This document shows, one piece after another, positions 52,690 through 63,147 of a stretch of 64,000 nucleotides of DNA (its first letter is position 1; each line of letters starts with the position of its first letter). Both the position numbers and the translations under genes were made by a program. Origin of the DNA: Ischnura elegans (lineage: Eukaryota; Arthropoda; Insecta; Odonata; Coenagrionidae); assembly GCF_921293095.1 (NCBI RefSeq), contig NW_025791658.1:8122001-8186000 (forward strand), written 5' to 3'. The notes below the pieces were generated by a model, which had not been told where the DNA came from, did no database searches, and was given only the letters and a program-made list of their open reading frames with translations.

Positions 52690-53935
52690 TGCACCATTAT
52701 GTCGGAAGAATACCAGCAATTTTTCAAGGACTTCCGTGCTCAAAACTCCGAATTTACGTTCGTGTGCACTGCCGGTTGCAAACCAGATATCTCATAAGGG
52801 TACGCCGTAGTGTTATCATGGAATCTTAAAGATGAAATTGCATCCGCACTGTTCAATTTTTACGGTGAGCTCACTGCCATCAGGACTGCTCTCCGTAAAA
52901 AAAAACAGTGTTGCGTCATTTACGATCTGCACAGATTCCTACAGCGCTCTCCAATCCATACCTTCTTATTCTCCAGCTCACCCTATTTTTCAGGACATAT
53001 AATGCACTCTGTTATCCCACGATTAAGACATGAACCCAAATAAGATTTTCTTTAATTAGACATGTCGGAATAACCGGGAATGAGAAGACAGACCGAACAG
53101 CCGAAGACGCACACAGGTCCCCGGATACCGATTCACAATTAATTCTTGGTGACGTTTTGGAAAATACCATGAGGATTATAATAGGACGAAGTTAGAAGAC
53201 GCAATGGCTTGATATTCAAAACAACAAATTTCGGTAAATTAAGCCCGTAATTACTGCGTGGCAGACCTTCGAGAAAAATGTCTGCCGGGAGGAAGTGGTT
53301 TTAGCACGTTTAAGGATAGGTCACAGCATATTAACCCATGTATACCTCTTCACAGAAGAGAGAATTCAGCCCCAATGCTGAAGGCTAAATCACTCGATCA
53401 TTTGTTCCATCGCGAAAAGGGATCACTTTCGCGATCACTGGATCGATCATTCGCAAATAATCATCGCCGGCAATTGTTTTTCGCTATCGCAATGAGGATT
53501 CCCATCGCCATTTTTATCACTCGTCCGGTCACTTTTTCCGTCGCTAAAACCGTCTCTAAAACCCCATATCAGCCAATGGGAACGCATGGCCGTATGGTGT
53601 GATTGCAGCGCAACGTTTGACAATCGTGGGAATGACATAGATAAACAAACACGTAATTATATTTTCGCTACGCGGGTTCCATGACAACAAACTGTGATAT
53701 TGAAAGTGATGCGATAGCTGACGGCGGGAGGGTCCGTGTGATTCAGTAAAATGATCACTAGAGCGATCGCTTTTCGCGACGGGAAAAGTGATCGCGATAG
53801 TGATAACTTTCGCGACGAAAAAAATGATCGTGTGATTCAGGATCAAGGTTGCGATTGTCCACGGACAGTGCAACAAATCTTGTGCAAGACATCGGATTGT
53901 ACGGGTGAATCACAAACTCGGGGTAATACTAGCTG
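52690..53935 (+). pseudogene. Jockey/I-type LINE: RNase H and C-terminal remnant, split by a MITE
   Basis: In changing frames: FVCTAGCKPDIS and GYAVVLSWNL, YGELTAIRTAL (RNase H strands and acidic helix), then LIRHVGITGNEKTDRTAEDA (the SHVGIxGNExAD box), then CREEVVLARLRIGHSILTHV and YLFTEERIQP. After the MITE at 53385-53840 it resumes CDCPRTVQQILC, the cysteine-rich end that follows RLRIGHTxLTH in Jockey-type proteins. Many stops and shifts. The RT part is missing. Confidence 0.75.
53385..53840. mobile_element. MITE with ~52 bp terminal inverted repeats (copy 2)
   Basis: Starts CTAAATCACTCGATCATTTG, ends (in reverse) CTGAATCACACGATCATTTT. About 80% like copy 1 at 9091-9562. Flanks GCTGAAGG and GATCAAGG agree at 6 of 8 positions, possibly an eroded 8-bp duplication. 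Inserted between two halves of the LINE remnant. Confidence 0.85.
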
Positions 53936-53949
53936 AGGTACTGGTGGAC

Positions 53950-54617
53950 AATAGGGTGGTTTCCTATTATTTTTTTATTCCCTAAATCGAAAGATTATTA
54001 CTCCTGGAGTACTTATTTCACGATTTTAGGTTTTTAAATGACGATATCTATTTTTCGCGATTAAATGAAAAGTGAAAATTTTCAAGCGCGCGAAAACGCG
54101 ACGCTTAAGTGTGAATGTCGGGAAGTCTCTCCGCGTGACGTATTTCTGGTTCCCCCTCCCGCCCTGCGAGGTGACCTTGAGGCGAGGCTTAACGCTATAC
54201 GACGCAGGCTGCTAGCGGCTAGCCTAGTACCCTGCTGGCTGGTAGCGCTTGGCTTAAATAAGGATTATTAATAACTAATCAAGCGAGGAAAACTTTCCGA
54301 CCTTAGCCAGTTTTAATAAGTGATTGTTAAGACATGTTTCCCTGAGCTCTGCGCCTCATGCATGCAATGGTAACCTCAGACGACGTATAACTCCTATCTT
54401 CTCGTATGGAAACTAGGTCCCTGTGACGTCACGTGGAGTGGCATCGCATGGGCGCCAATCTGGCCCTTTTCAAATAAGGATAAAAATGGACCATTGCCAT
54501 TCGTCTAACCCGGTATTTCTAAAACCAAATAACTTGTATATTATGGATGCACTAATGGTGGGTAAAGAATCGCAATCAATGCATTTCGTTTTCTTTGATG
54601 AAAGAAGCTACCCTATT
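53950..54617. mobile_element. AATAGGGTGG-family MITE, complete, inverted copy
   Basis: Starts AATAGGGTGGTTTCC and ends GCTACCCTATT. It is the reverse complement of 28318-28997 along its whole length (668 against 680 bp). Confidence 0.82.
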
Positions 54618-54741
54618 CCGAAAACGTCTCTCGACTGATACCATTCTTACGCTCAACTGACCTTTTCAATAAAATATTAATGATACCTCTTTTAAATTAT
54701 TCCCACCAACTTTTAAACCCGAACTTGTTTCTCTTTTCCAG

Positions 54742-54938
54742 ACCCAGTCAGTAAGTGTTGCAAAATGGCCTTAGCCGCCTACGCACCCGATAAAAGAATT
54801 GCTACTTCTTCTACTAATAGAACTCGCAGTTTTTTATTAGAGGAATATATTGGCAATAGTCCAGCTGAAAGTGAGCCCATTATAGAGCTTCTTTTGATAA
54901 ATGGTTATTTCAATAATTTATACTTCTGCTTCAGCTAA
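54742..54938 (+). other. possible exon with a 57-codon frame
   Basis: A strong acceptor, CTTGTTTCTCTTTTCCAG, ends at 54741. The frame from ATG 54765 reads MALAAYAPDKRIATSSTNRT, then SFLLEEYIGNSPAESEPI, and stops at 54936-54938. I know no match. It could be a terminal exon or chance. Confidence 0.2.
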
Positions 54939-55232
54939 ACCAAATGTATGATTTAAGAAATTGTGGATATCAATCATGCTTTACAAAATGATTAGTGTAA
55001 GTGATTAAGTATATAACGCTTTCAAAAGCTGACCCTCAAATATGACACATAGGAAAAAATATACCCAGTATAGAGATTTTACTTAAAATGAAATTAGAAA
55101 AGCCAATTTATTATATGAAATTTGGATATATAAAAAATAATCCTTAAATGTTGTGGGAGGAAATAAAATATATAACAGGAGGGAAATCAACTGGAGAACG
55201 AAACTAATCGACCTCGCAATATTACTACCTAT

Positions 55233-55900
55233 AATATGGTATTTCCTGGAGTATAGGTCATTTATACAAAAGTTAGCAGCCAACGTTTCGATTTATTTTC
55301 TTAAATCATCTCCAGGGCTATGTTAGAAAAAATGTGAAACAATATAAAATACAGAGAATTAGACGATATATAACTCTGTGTACTCATGCTAGCCATAGCA
55401 TAAGCAATGGCCATAGTTTTGATTTTGAGAACGCCGAAATTTAAGATCATATTGAAAAAAAGACTTTTCAAGGAAATGGTTTATATTTCAAAAACAAAAA
55501 ATTGTTGTAGTGAAAAAACAGACATCGATAACCTCAGCAAAATTTATTTTTATTTAATACATCAAAATTAATGGTAACCTAGGTTGTGGCAATACCTTAG
55601 AAACCAAACATCAATAAATATGTTCAAAGTTTAGAGGTATGTCAAAACTTTTTGTATAATCCATTCTGTTCTTATATATATGTTTATATATATACATATT
55701 TCTTTAAATTATAATGTATTGTATAAAAAAACCAATTGTTCCTTCTTTATGTATAAATATTGTGTATCGTCTTATTCTCTGTATTTTATATTGTTTCACA
55801 CTTTTTCTAACATAGCCCTGAAGATGATTTAAGAAAATAAATCGAAACGTTGGCTGCTAACTTTTGTATAAATGACCTATACTCCAGGAAATACCATATT
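55233..55900. mobile_element. inverted-repeat element with a hammerhead-like motif in each arm
   Basis: Arms of 136 bp (55233-55368 and 55765-55900) start AATATGGTATTTCCTGGAG and are over 95% complementary. Each arm contains CCTG(A/G)AGATGATTTA, a loop, TAAATCGAAACGTTGGC. This is the CTGANGA...GAAA core with stem II GATTTA/TAAATC, at 55319-55279 (minus) and 55815-55854 (plus). The ~396-bp centre is AT-rich and non-coding. The motif is that of Penelope-like ends, so this may be two terminal repeats joined head to head after loss of the coding part. Confidence 0.7.
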
Positions 55901-57100
55901 TTATATTAAATAAGGTCAAGAAAAGGAAAAAAATATTACTACCATCAACCACTGAAGTCATCGAGCTATCGCTGTCATATGAAAACCGCCATTCAATGCA
56001 TATTACACACCGTAATATCATTTTGAGTGATCTTTAATTGCAACTTTTCTCGAAATTTTACAAGAAGTGAATCCTCTCGCTTCGGCATTTTGAATTTATA
56101 ACCATGACATACTAGATTCGAAATTTTAATCCATTTTTCCCCAGTGTTCCAAATTTGGAACTTAAATATTGGTATCAAGAATTGACTTTATCATTTCTCT
56201 AATAGAATATTTTAAAATGGTATGAATTTTATTGGCAGGAGGTAACATGTGTGCTGCCATTATTGCAATTTTACTGCACACCTGCCTTTTTTTTAACTAC
56301 AAGAAACATAATTTATAGTTTAAAATTTCTTACTCTATCACTGATGATATTTGAATTACAACGCTTTTTGGTGCAAGTATATTGATTTTCTTTCCCGTCA
56401 ATACACTGTGAAGAATATCTATTTTATGATTTACGACAATTTGATAAAATGTTCTTAATGCTCAAATACCGACAAAAAAAACAGTGTTCCATTTCTGGAA
56501 CACTGAGAACGGGTGGGTACGCCCTTTTTATCCATCTCATAAATTGTATTACATTCGAAATCCAGGTACATACTTGTTGAACTATATTAATTATATTTTT
56601 GAAGTGAAGTGTAACATTACAATTGTGTGGGAGTGGTAGTGCAGACAAAAGTGTACAATGCCGTAAAACTCGTCTGGATCGTGTACTCCAGTCCCCATTC
56701 AGCAGCCAAATGTAGAGGGCACTAAGGTCTTGCAGCAGAGAGCAGCATTAAGAGTAATAACGAACCACGGAAGATATTCTTCAACTATTTTCATTGTGTG
56801 CCATTGTTTATTCTATTTCAATTATTGATACTTCGCTTACATACTTTTTATGAAGAAGAAAACAACGAGAAAAGTAAAGCAATGATTTGTTTTCCATATT
56901 AACAAACACGCATGTATTTATATACATACAAAAACAACAGAGTTCCATTTTTTGGAACACTGGGGAACGGGCGAGATTGGCCTCCCGACGATCCTGTATT
57001 TCCCTTGTACGATTGAGTACGACGCAAAAAAAAAACGGAAAAAGCGCATCCAGATATTGCAACATCTTTTGGGTGTGACAAATGACGAGTCGGCTCCGTC
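55901..57100. repeat. unassigned, with three TTCCA...TGGAA dyads
   Basis: GTGTTCCAAATTTGGAAC (56143), GTGTTCCATTTCTGGAACAC (56484) and GTTCCATTTTTTGGAACAC (56942) are separated by ~340 and ~460 bp. They recall subterminal palindromes of the piggyBac-type elements. No gene seen. Confidence 0.4.
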
Positions 57101-57262
57101 TGCCGAATTCTTTTTCGTCGCCACTGTCGCACAAAAGGGTTGCGCAAAACGGTCTATAAAGAGGAGGGTAGTTCCGGGCCGGGAGATAGACGCGAGAGTT
57201 CGACCATCGACAGAAGCCACTGTGCAGTCAGAGTCATCGCACCAAATTTGCTGTTTTGAAGG
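57100..57262 (+). promoter_or_regulatory. possible promoter and non-coding first exon
   Basis: A G+C-richer island has TATAAAGAGG at 57157 and a good donor TTTTGAAG|GTATGT near 57261. No coding exon is linked. It may belong to a transposon as well as to a host gene. Confidence 0.25.
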
Positions 57263-57364
57263 TATGTCCGACACGTAGTTCTCCTTTACTATTACTCTAT
57301 TTGGCCTCGTTTCTGAATTAGTGTGTTTTCTGAGCTAGAAAAGTTAATTTATATCAGCTATAAT

Positions 57365-57801
57365 TAGAGATGCGTGAAAATCGCAAATGCGATAAATGCG
57401 ATGACTGGACTTTAATGACATTTTCACGCAAATTTGCCTTTTTTTCGACGGCGAAATTCGTACATTTTTTTCCGAGCGAAGTTTAAATGCTCCACCGACA
57501 CTCATCGCTTTAAAGCATGTGAGCGACTGGCCAGCTGCTAGTTGGCTGGGACTCTACGTGGCCGCGAACTACAAGTGGGCGCGGGCAAGCTACACCTCCG
57601 CCACTATATGTCTCATTCCTTAATTTATTATTGTTCTACAGCGTGATTATTTAAAATATTCTGCATTATGTCATAAAACTTGTTTCGCTACATCCTATCG
57701 TTAGCATTATGAAAATAAAAAATAGACGCTACAAAATGCGATAACCTGTTATTGAAAGTGCTACAAAATAAAAATGAAAGTGCGATTTTCACGTATCTCT
57801 A
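57365..57801. mobile_element. hAT-type MITE with 8-bp target duplication
   Basis: GCTATAAT at 57357-57364 and 57802-57809. Ends are TAGAGATGCGTGAAAATCGC and, in reverse, TAGAGATACGTGAAAATCGC. 437 bp, non-coding, with TGCGATAAATGCGATG subterminal repeats. Confidence 0.9.
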
Positions 57802-57809
57802 GCTATAAT

Positions 57810-58670
57810 ATAAGTAAGTACCGTGCGAATCAACCCTATAGTTCTCCGAGCCAAACAATTTTGGATATAGTCTGCATACCGTAGGTCGGCGCACGGGTTC
57901 TCTGGGTTCCGGAGTCTGTCCCATAGTTCTTCTGTTCGGTCCTTACCTCCACCCGGCGCACAGTGGGCGGAAATCGAAAAAAAAAGCTGGCCAAAACCCC
58001 AATTTTCACTACTTTTTTAAATCCAATAGTTGCATAGTATTGTTCTATAATGTCTATACACCCAACTACGTAAACCTCTTTATTTATTTATCCTTATTAT
58101 AAGTGTAATATCCTTCGAAACGTGATGAAAAATAGCGAAATTCCAAATTTACGTTTTAAGCCGCGGTGCTCGCGGACCACATCAGGTAGTTGCCGGCTCC
58201 ATGCGCCACCCCACGGTAAACAGACTATAAGTGCCTTTAAAACTTTAAAATAAATTCCATTGTATCGACATAATTGCACATAGATATATCATCGCAATCA
58301 AGCAATATGAATAAGTGTAAATGATATGTTGCATGAATGCATTTTTGTCCAAGTACACAACATTAATTGAATTTCCGCGACAACAACAAAAACGCTGCTG
58401 CGTGCTTCTATTGAATGCATTATTTTATCGATCATAACTTCAACTCCATTAACTAAATTTGTTAGCTTTAAGATTTATTTGATTTGGTATCTTATTATTA
58501 ATTTCCAATAAGAGTTTCAGCATCGCATCTCATTTAAATGAAAACAATTGTTAGCGAAAAGCGAATCTAGGGAAAGTCGATTTGATATTACTCTAAGGAA
58601 ATTAAATCAAATGGACTGTTGTTCTTGTTCTCGTGTGACCTTAATAAGGATTATGACCTTGTAATTTCAT
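57810..58670. other. unassigned non-coding sequence
   Basis: No supported frame or RNA. AT-rich from 58200 on. Confidence 0.35.
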
Positions 58671-58901
58671 TCATCTCCTTCGAACGGAATCGTATGGAAA
58701 GGAAATATAGTTATTTTCCCTAAACTTAACAATGAAAATAAGAATGGATATAAAATTAAAAGCAAGGTGAGTATGGTGGCTTAAAGATAACCAAACACTT
58801 ATTTTCGCAACCAGGAAATACTGAAAATATCGCACTGATACGCTCAAAGCATAGGATAAAATCACTCTTATCGATATGTCTTCATATCGATATACTTTCA
58901 T
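58671..58901 (-). repeat. repeat shared with 18410-18600
   Basis: See the entry at 18410. On the minus strand it starts ATGAAAGTATATCGATATG. Confidence 0.5.
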
Positions 58902-59119
58902 TAGTAATCATAAGTGGTAAGCATTTTTCATACTTAAATAAGGTGTTTTTCTGTCCTGAAATGTACTGAATTTTTATTACTCCATTCCTAAAACTTTCGG
59001 TTAAAAATGCGTCTATCGAATTCACAGTTGAATCGATCATAACACCCGTAACAACAATGGAATTCGCTTGTTTTAATTTTACCATACAAAATATCTCAAT
59101 TTAAACACACAGTAAAGGG

Positions 59120-59400
59120 TTTCATCATCATCATCATCATCATTGGTCAACAATCCTAGGATTGGTTTGACGCAGCTCTCCACTCAGTTCTCCTTTCAGC
59201 TAATCTTTTCACACCTACGTATTTCTTCTCTTTCACATCTCTCTTCACTTGTTCCATATATTTTGTTCGAGGTCTTCCTTTTCCATTCTTACCTTCCACC
59301 TGTCCTTCGACGATTGCCTTCATCAGGCCATCATGTCTCAAGATGTGGCCTATAAGGTTGTTCCGTCTTCTTATTAAGGTTTTCATGAGCCTCTCTTCTC
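59120..59400 (-). mobile_element. RTE-type LINE 3' fragment (family B) with (CAT)n tail
   Basis: The frame 59386-59156 repeats the family B end: IRRRNNLIGHILRHDGLMKA, MEQVKRDVKEKKYVGVKRLA. Its 3' end runs into seven CAT units (59124-59144), the simple-repeat tail. Strongly 5'-truncated. Confidence 0.85.
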
Positions 59401-59866
59401 TCCTACCCTTCTTAGGACTTCCTCGTTACTAACTCCTTTTCTCATTCCAACTCTAGGGGCCGTATTCATAGTCGCGTCTTGATTGTTTACTCGAGACCGT
59501 CTTCATGAAGACCGCATTATTGGTCAAGGCGAGCTTATTTGGTTGCCGCTTTCATAGTCAACAATTAAGCTCGTCTTGATGAAGCTGGTCTTGATCAAGC
59601 TGGCCTTATTTGAAACAAGGCGAGCTTTGTCAAGCAAATGCTCAAGCAAATGCTTATTTGATCGACCAATCACCGACGACGTTACATTTGTTTACTTGAC
59701 AACCAGCGCCACACTACCGCGGTAAATTCGAGTGACTTTAATAACATTCACGGAAGCGCGATCACGGCATCCGCGTCTAATAAATATCGACATAATACTC
59801 CAATGGAAAGGAAAGTATCCCTGGATATACTTGCAAATGTAAAAAAAAGAAGATAAAAGAGGAGAT

Positions 59867-61137
59867 ATGGCAACACTTCGACGAAAGCAAGATGTTTGGC
59901 GACAAATAACGCAGATGTACCACACGTCGTCTGTCATAACGCGAGAGGTAGGTTAACATTTTATAATTTTACAGTATGGAATACCTGTGTGTTCATTTAC
60001 TTTACCGGTAAAATGTGAAAGAACGAAAATTCATTCATTTCAATGGCCTTTGCAACATTAATATAAGAGGTAATTATTATGTTGCAGCGATCGGAGGCCT
60101 AACTCAAAACATGGTGATCTAACGTAAAACAAAAGGAGTGCATCGACCAAGGAAAAGCAAAATCGTATGAAAACTGGCGGAGGCAGGCCACCTAAATCCC
60201 TGGTAATTGATGCAGAGGTACAAAATATTGTTCCGGATTTGATGGATAGAACCCTGATACTTTTTAATTCCAACATGCCTCCTGATGAAATTGCAGGTAA
60301 ATATTTTGTGTTGCATAAATAGTTAGAAAATATGTCCATGAAAATTTTTTCCTTAAAGAATGGGTAGGAATAAAGAATTCCTAATAGCTGAGACTTGAAA
60401 TAGATAAACAAAATACGATTTTAAAATTATGAAGATTAAACAAACTGATGTAACTGTAGGGCTTTCGGAAATATTTCATGTTATATTAGTGGCTTTTTAT
60501 CACTGTTCCTCATAGTTGATTGATGTATTCGCTATCCTTGGAATAATTAAACTGCAGATATTATGGCTAATGATGGTCAACCTTACATTGCTGTGCCAAT
60601 TAATTTTCCATTTTTGGTAGCATTTTAATTATGAAAGTCATAAACATTCTTTTAATGTCATTATTTTTTATTTTATAGAAAAAGCAGACCTCATATCACA
60701 AGAAATAGGTTAAAAAATTGAAGTAATATCCACAGGTGAGGTATATGCTTAAGGGATGGGTATAAATGATGGATAAACATGCTATTTATTTGTAGTTAAA
60801 TTTTAAATTCTATTTTAAAATTATTTTATGGTAACTCAAGTATGTAAATTGAAAGATATAAAATTTTATAGTTTCATACTTCTCCTTTTGCAAATGCACA
60901 CAAGGCAAGAATCAATTAAGTATCATGTTCCTACCATTATCAAGTATTTTATTGAATTACAAAATCTAAAATATAGCTAAATAAACTTCAATCAGTGTTG
61001 TAAGTAGGGAGAGATGTTAAACCTTTTTACATCATTAAATATAACAATTTATTTGCTTCATTTATTAATTGTAGATACAAATGAAGTGGAGGTGGGCATG
61101 CATGACACACAGTGTGGTGAGGCATCATTAGATCAAG
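59867..61137 (+). pseudogene. Harbinger Myb/SANT-like accessory gene (broken)
   Basis: Exon A 59867-59947 reads LRRKQDVWRQITQMYHTSSV and ITRE up to donor GAG|GTAGGT. Exon B begins after GTTGCAG at 60087. Its first part has stops in all frames, then from 60167 MKTGGGRPPKSLVIDAEVQN and NMPPDEIA run to donor GCAG|GTAAAT (60296). Exon C 61075-61137 joins in phase as DTNEVEVGMHDTQCGEASLD to donor AAG|GTGGGT. The helix-turn-helix with QxxWxxIT and the TGGG-PP motif are those of the Myb/SANT-like proteins of Harbinger elements, which bring the transposase to the nucleus and DNA. The N-terminal helix is lost in a frameshift upstream of 59860. Confidence 0.65.
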
Positions 61138-61735
61138 GTGGGTGGATTGATTTTAACATACGTGAACATATATTTTAATTACACAGTACTTCTGTCGGCT
61201 GTGCAAAGCAGGCATTGTTTGGTACAACGGGTAAACCTTTAATTTTTTGATAATTTCACCCTACGACACCCTGACTGCAGCATTGATTGCCCTAACACCA
61301 TATGTTTCATCATGGGTTCATTCCAGTGAGGAGATGGCTTTGATTAGATGTATATCAGAGAGAGAAATATAAAAAATGGGTTGTGAGCTTGTAAGACAAA
61401 TACATAACCTTTAGGCTGGTGAAGTCATTATCGAGGGTGGTGTCCATCAGCTCTTATTCATTAACCAAAACACAATAAATAAACTAATGCACAATATTTC
61501 ACCGAGGTACATGCATTATCTGTTAATGAATCCAAAATTAGGAATGGTTTTGTTGGTGATTACTTAAATACACATTTACAAATTTTAACTGCAAACAAGA
61601 AAATATTAATGATATAATTTATGCTTTTAAGGGATAATTCTTTTCTCACAAATTAAAGGAAGATTTGATCAATTAATGCTTGTCGTATAGCAAAACCATC
61701 TCCTGGATGCAAGTCAGTGAATCAACTGTAACCAC

Positions 61736-61898
61736 TTAATCTTCTCTACGAACATCTTCTACTAGAACATAATGGAATATTAGGCTCAAGTTGTGCAGCA
61801 CAGGCTAAAAAGACACTTGCTGACCAGAGAAGTTTTGTGGAAACACTCCTTGAAAGGCATGGAAACCTCTTCTTCCAAATGCCAAACACTCTTTCCAC
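61736..61898 (-). pseudogene. Harbinger transposase C-terminal remnant
   Basis: The minus strand reads VERVFGIWKKRFPCLSRSVS then TKL. After a shift it reads PVLHNLSLIFHYVLVEDVRR to a stop. ERxFGxWKxRFPCL and the AxxVLHN motif are the conserved end of PIF/Harbinger transposases (third catalytic Glu region). Upstream parts are not recognisable. Confidence 0.6.
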
Positions 61899-62644
61899 AA
61901 AGAAAAAATAAGGCTATAGTAAATATGTGTAGTATGTAAAGGAATTTTAGCGCCTATATATGGGAAAGATAGTAAATCACTAAATGTGAATCTTTGCTGG
62001 ACAAGAAAGAAAAAGGTTTGTTAACATTGTGCATATTATACAACTGTTGGCGTCAAAATTATGTACCGCTGAATTTTGAAAATTTATATCTGGGCACATT
62101 GCATTGTCATAGTAATGAATAAAATTTCATTTTTAATAAAATTTTACTCTCAATTCTGATTTATTTTTCTTTTAAACAAAAATTCAATAATGTAGACACG
62201 CCAGAGCAATAAACGATTGCGCGCACCATAAAAATTAACCGTTTCGTCAACTTAAGGAATTCTGTAACGCAACCGAGAGAAAACTGCTACGTTTACAACA
62301 TTCGTCTTCCACCATAAGTTTCAAACGTTAATTTAAATTAATAATGTGGATTTTGATTATTTCAATAAGGCATATTTTGTTGTAAAATAAGGAAAATGCT
62401 TAAACATTATCTACTCCAACAGTTTACCGAAAAAGAAAAAAATTACTTCATAGAAACGCTTTCATATTTATTTGCAGTTTATTTCCATGATTAATAATCC
62501 ATAAAAATATCGATTTTTATGACCGTTAATAACTTTTATTCATGCCTATTTTGCCAAACGTGGCCACGACGGGTCAGTGCCCACTACCGGGAAGCAAAGT
62601 TTCGCTCGCAAGACGTGGAAACGCAGCATTCGATTGCTCCGGCA

Positions 62645-63000
62645 TAAATTTTTGTAATATACATCTACATCTACATAATACCCCGCAAGCCGCCTAAAAG
62701 GCGTGTGGCAGGGGGTGTTAGGACACCAGCCGTTTACAGTTAAAAGAAAAATTAAGAGCTCAAACGAAGTTGGGACTAGCGTTTATTAAAGTCCTTTATG
62801 GTTCGGGGGAAAAACGAATTCGCATATCTATCCGTTCGGCAAAACATCTCTCTTAATTTATCACTTCTATCGGACCTGGAAATATAGTGTGGCTCTAAAA
62901 TTATGTTCTCTGTGTCGCTCTTAAAGATATCCATTCTCAATTGTTCAAGCAATCTAACCCTAGCGCGCATCCTCCGAGTCTCCAACGGCCCCCATGTATA
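62645..63000 (-). mobile_element. L2-like LINE 3' end (second subfamily)
   Basis: The frame 62985-62776 reads RLLEQLRMDIFKSDTENIIL, HYISRSDRSDKLREMFCRTD and FFPRTIKDFNKR. The tail has ACATCTACATCTACATAATA and GTGTGGCAGGGGGTG. It corresponds to the LINE at 20.4 kb but is diverged. Confidence 0.8.
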
Positions 63001-63147
63001 ACGTAAACTACATATAAATCATGTATTTTTTTATATAAACGCCTATTAAAGTCCATGCCATTGGCATGTGCATGGTATATCTTCTCCTTGAATATACAAA
63101 TATTCCGATTTTTTTCTCAGGTACTACCTTTCCCATTTGAACGCTTC

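Larger units (their letters stand above)
59455..62600 (+). mobile_element. decayed Harbinger-type transposon (right end not found)
   Basis: The left end GGGGCCGTATTCATAGTCGC resembles termini common in PIF/Harbinger elements. It is followed by repeated AAGCTGGTCTTGATCAAGCT-like subterminal motifs to 59660. Inside are a Myb/SANT-like gene (+) and a transposase remnant (-) in convergent order, both broken. No matching right end was found before 62.6 kb; that limit is arbitrary. Confidence 0.6.

Noticed and set aside
56952-57278. 108-codon frame and its minus-strand counterparts
   Set aside because: Three frames on both strands are open over the same G+C-richer stretch; no domain is visible.
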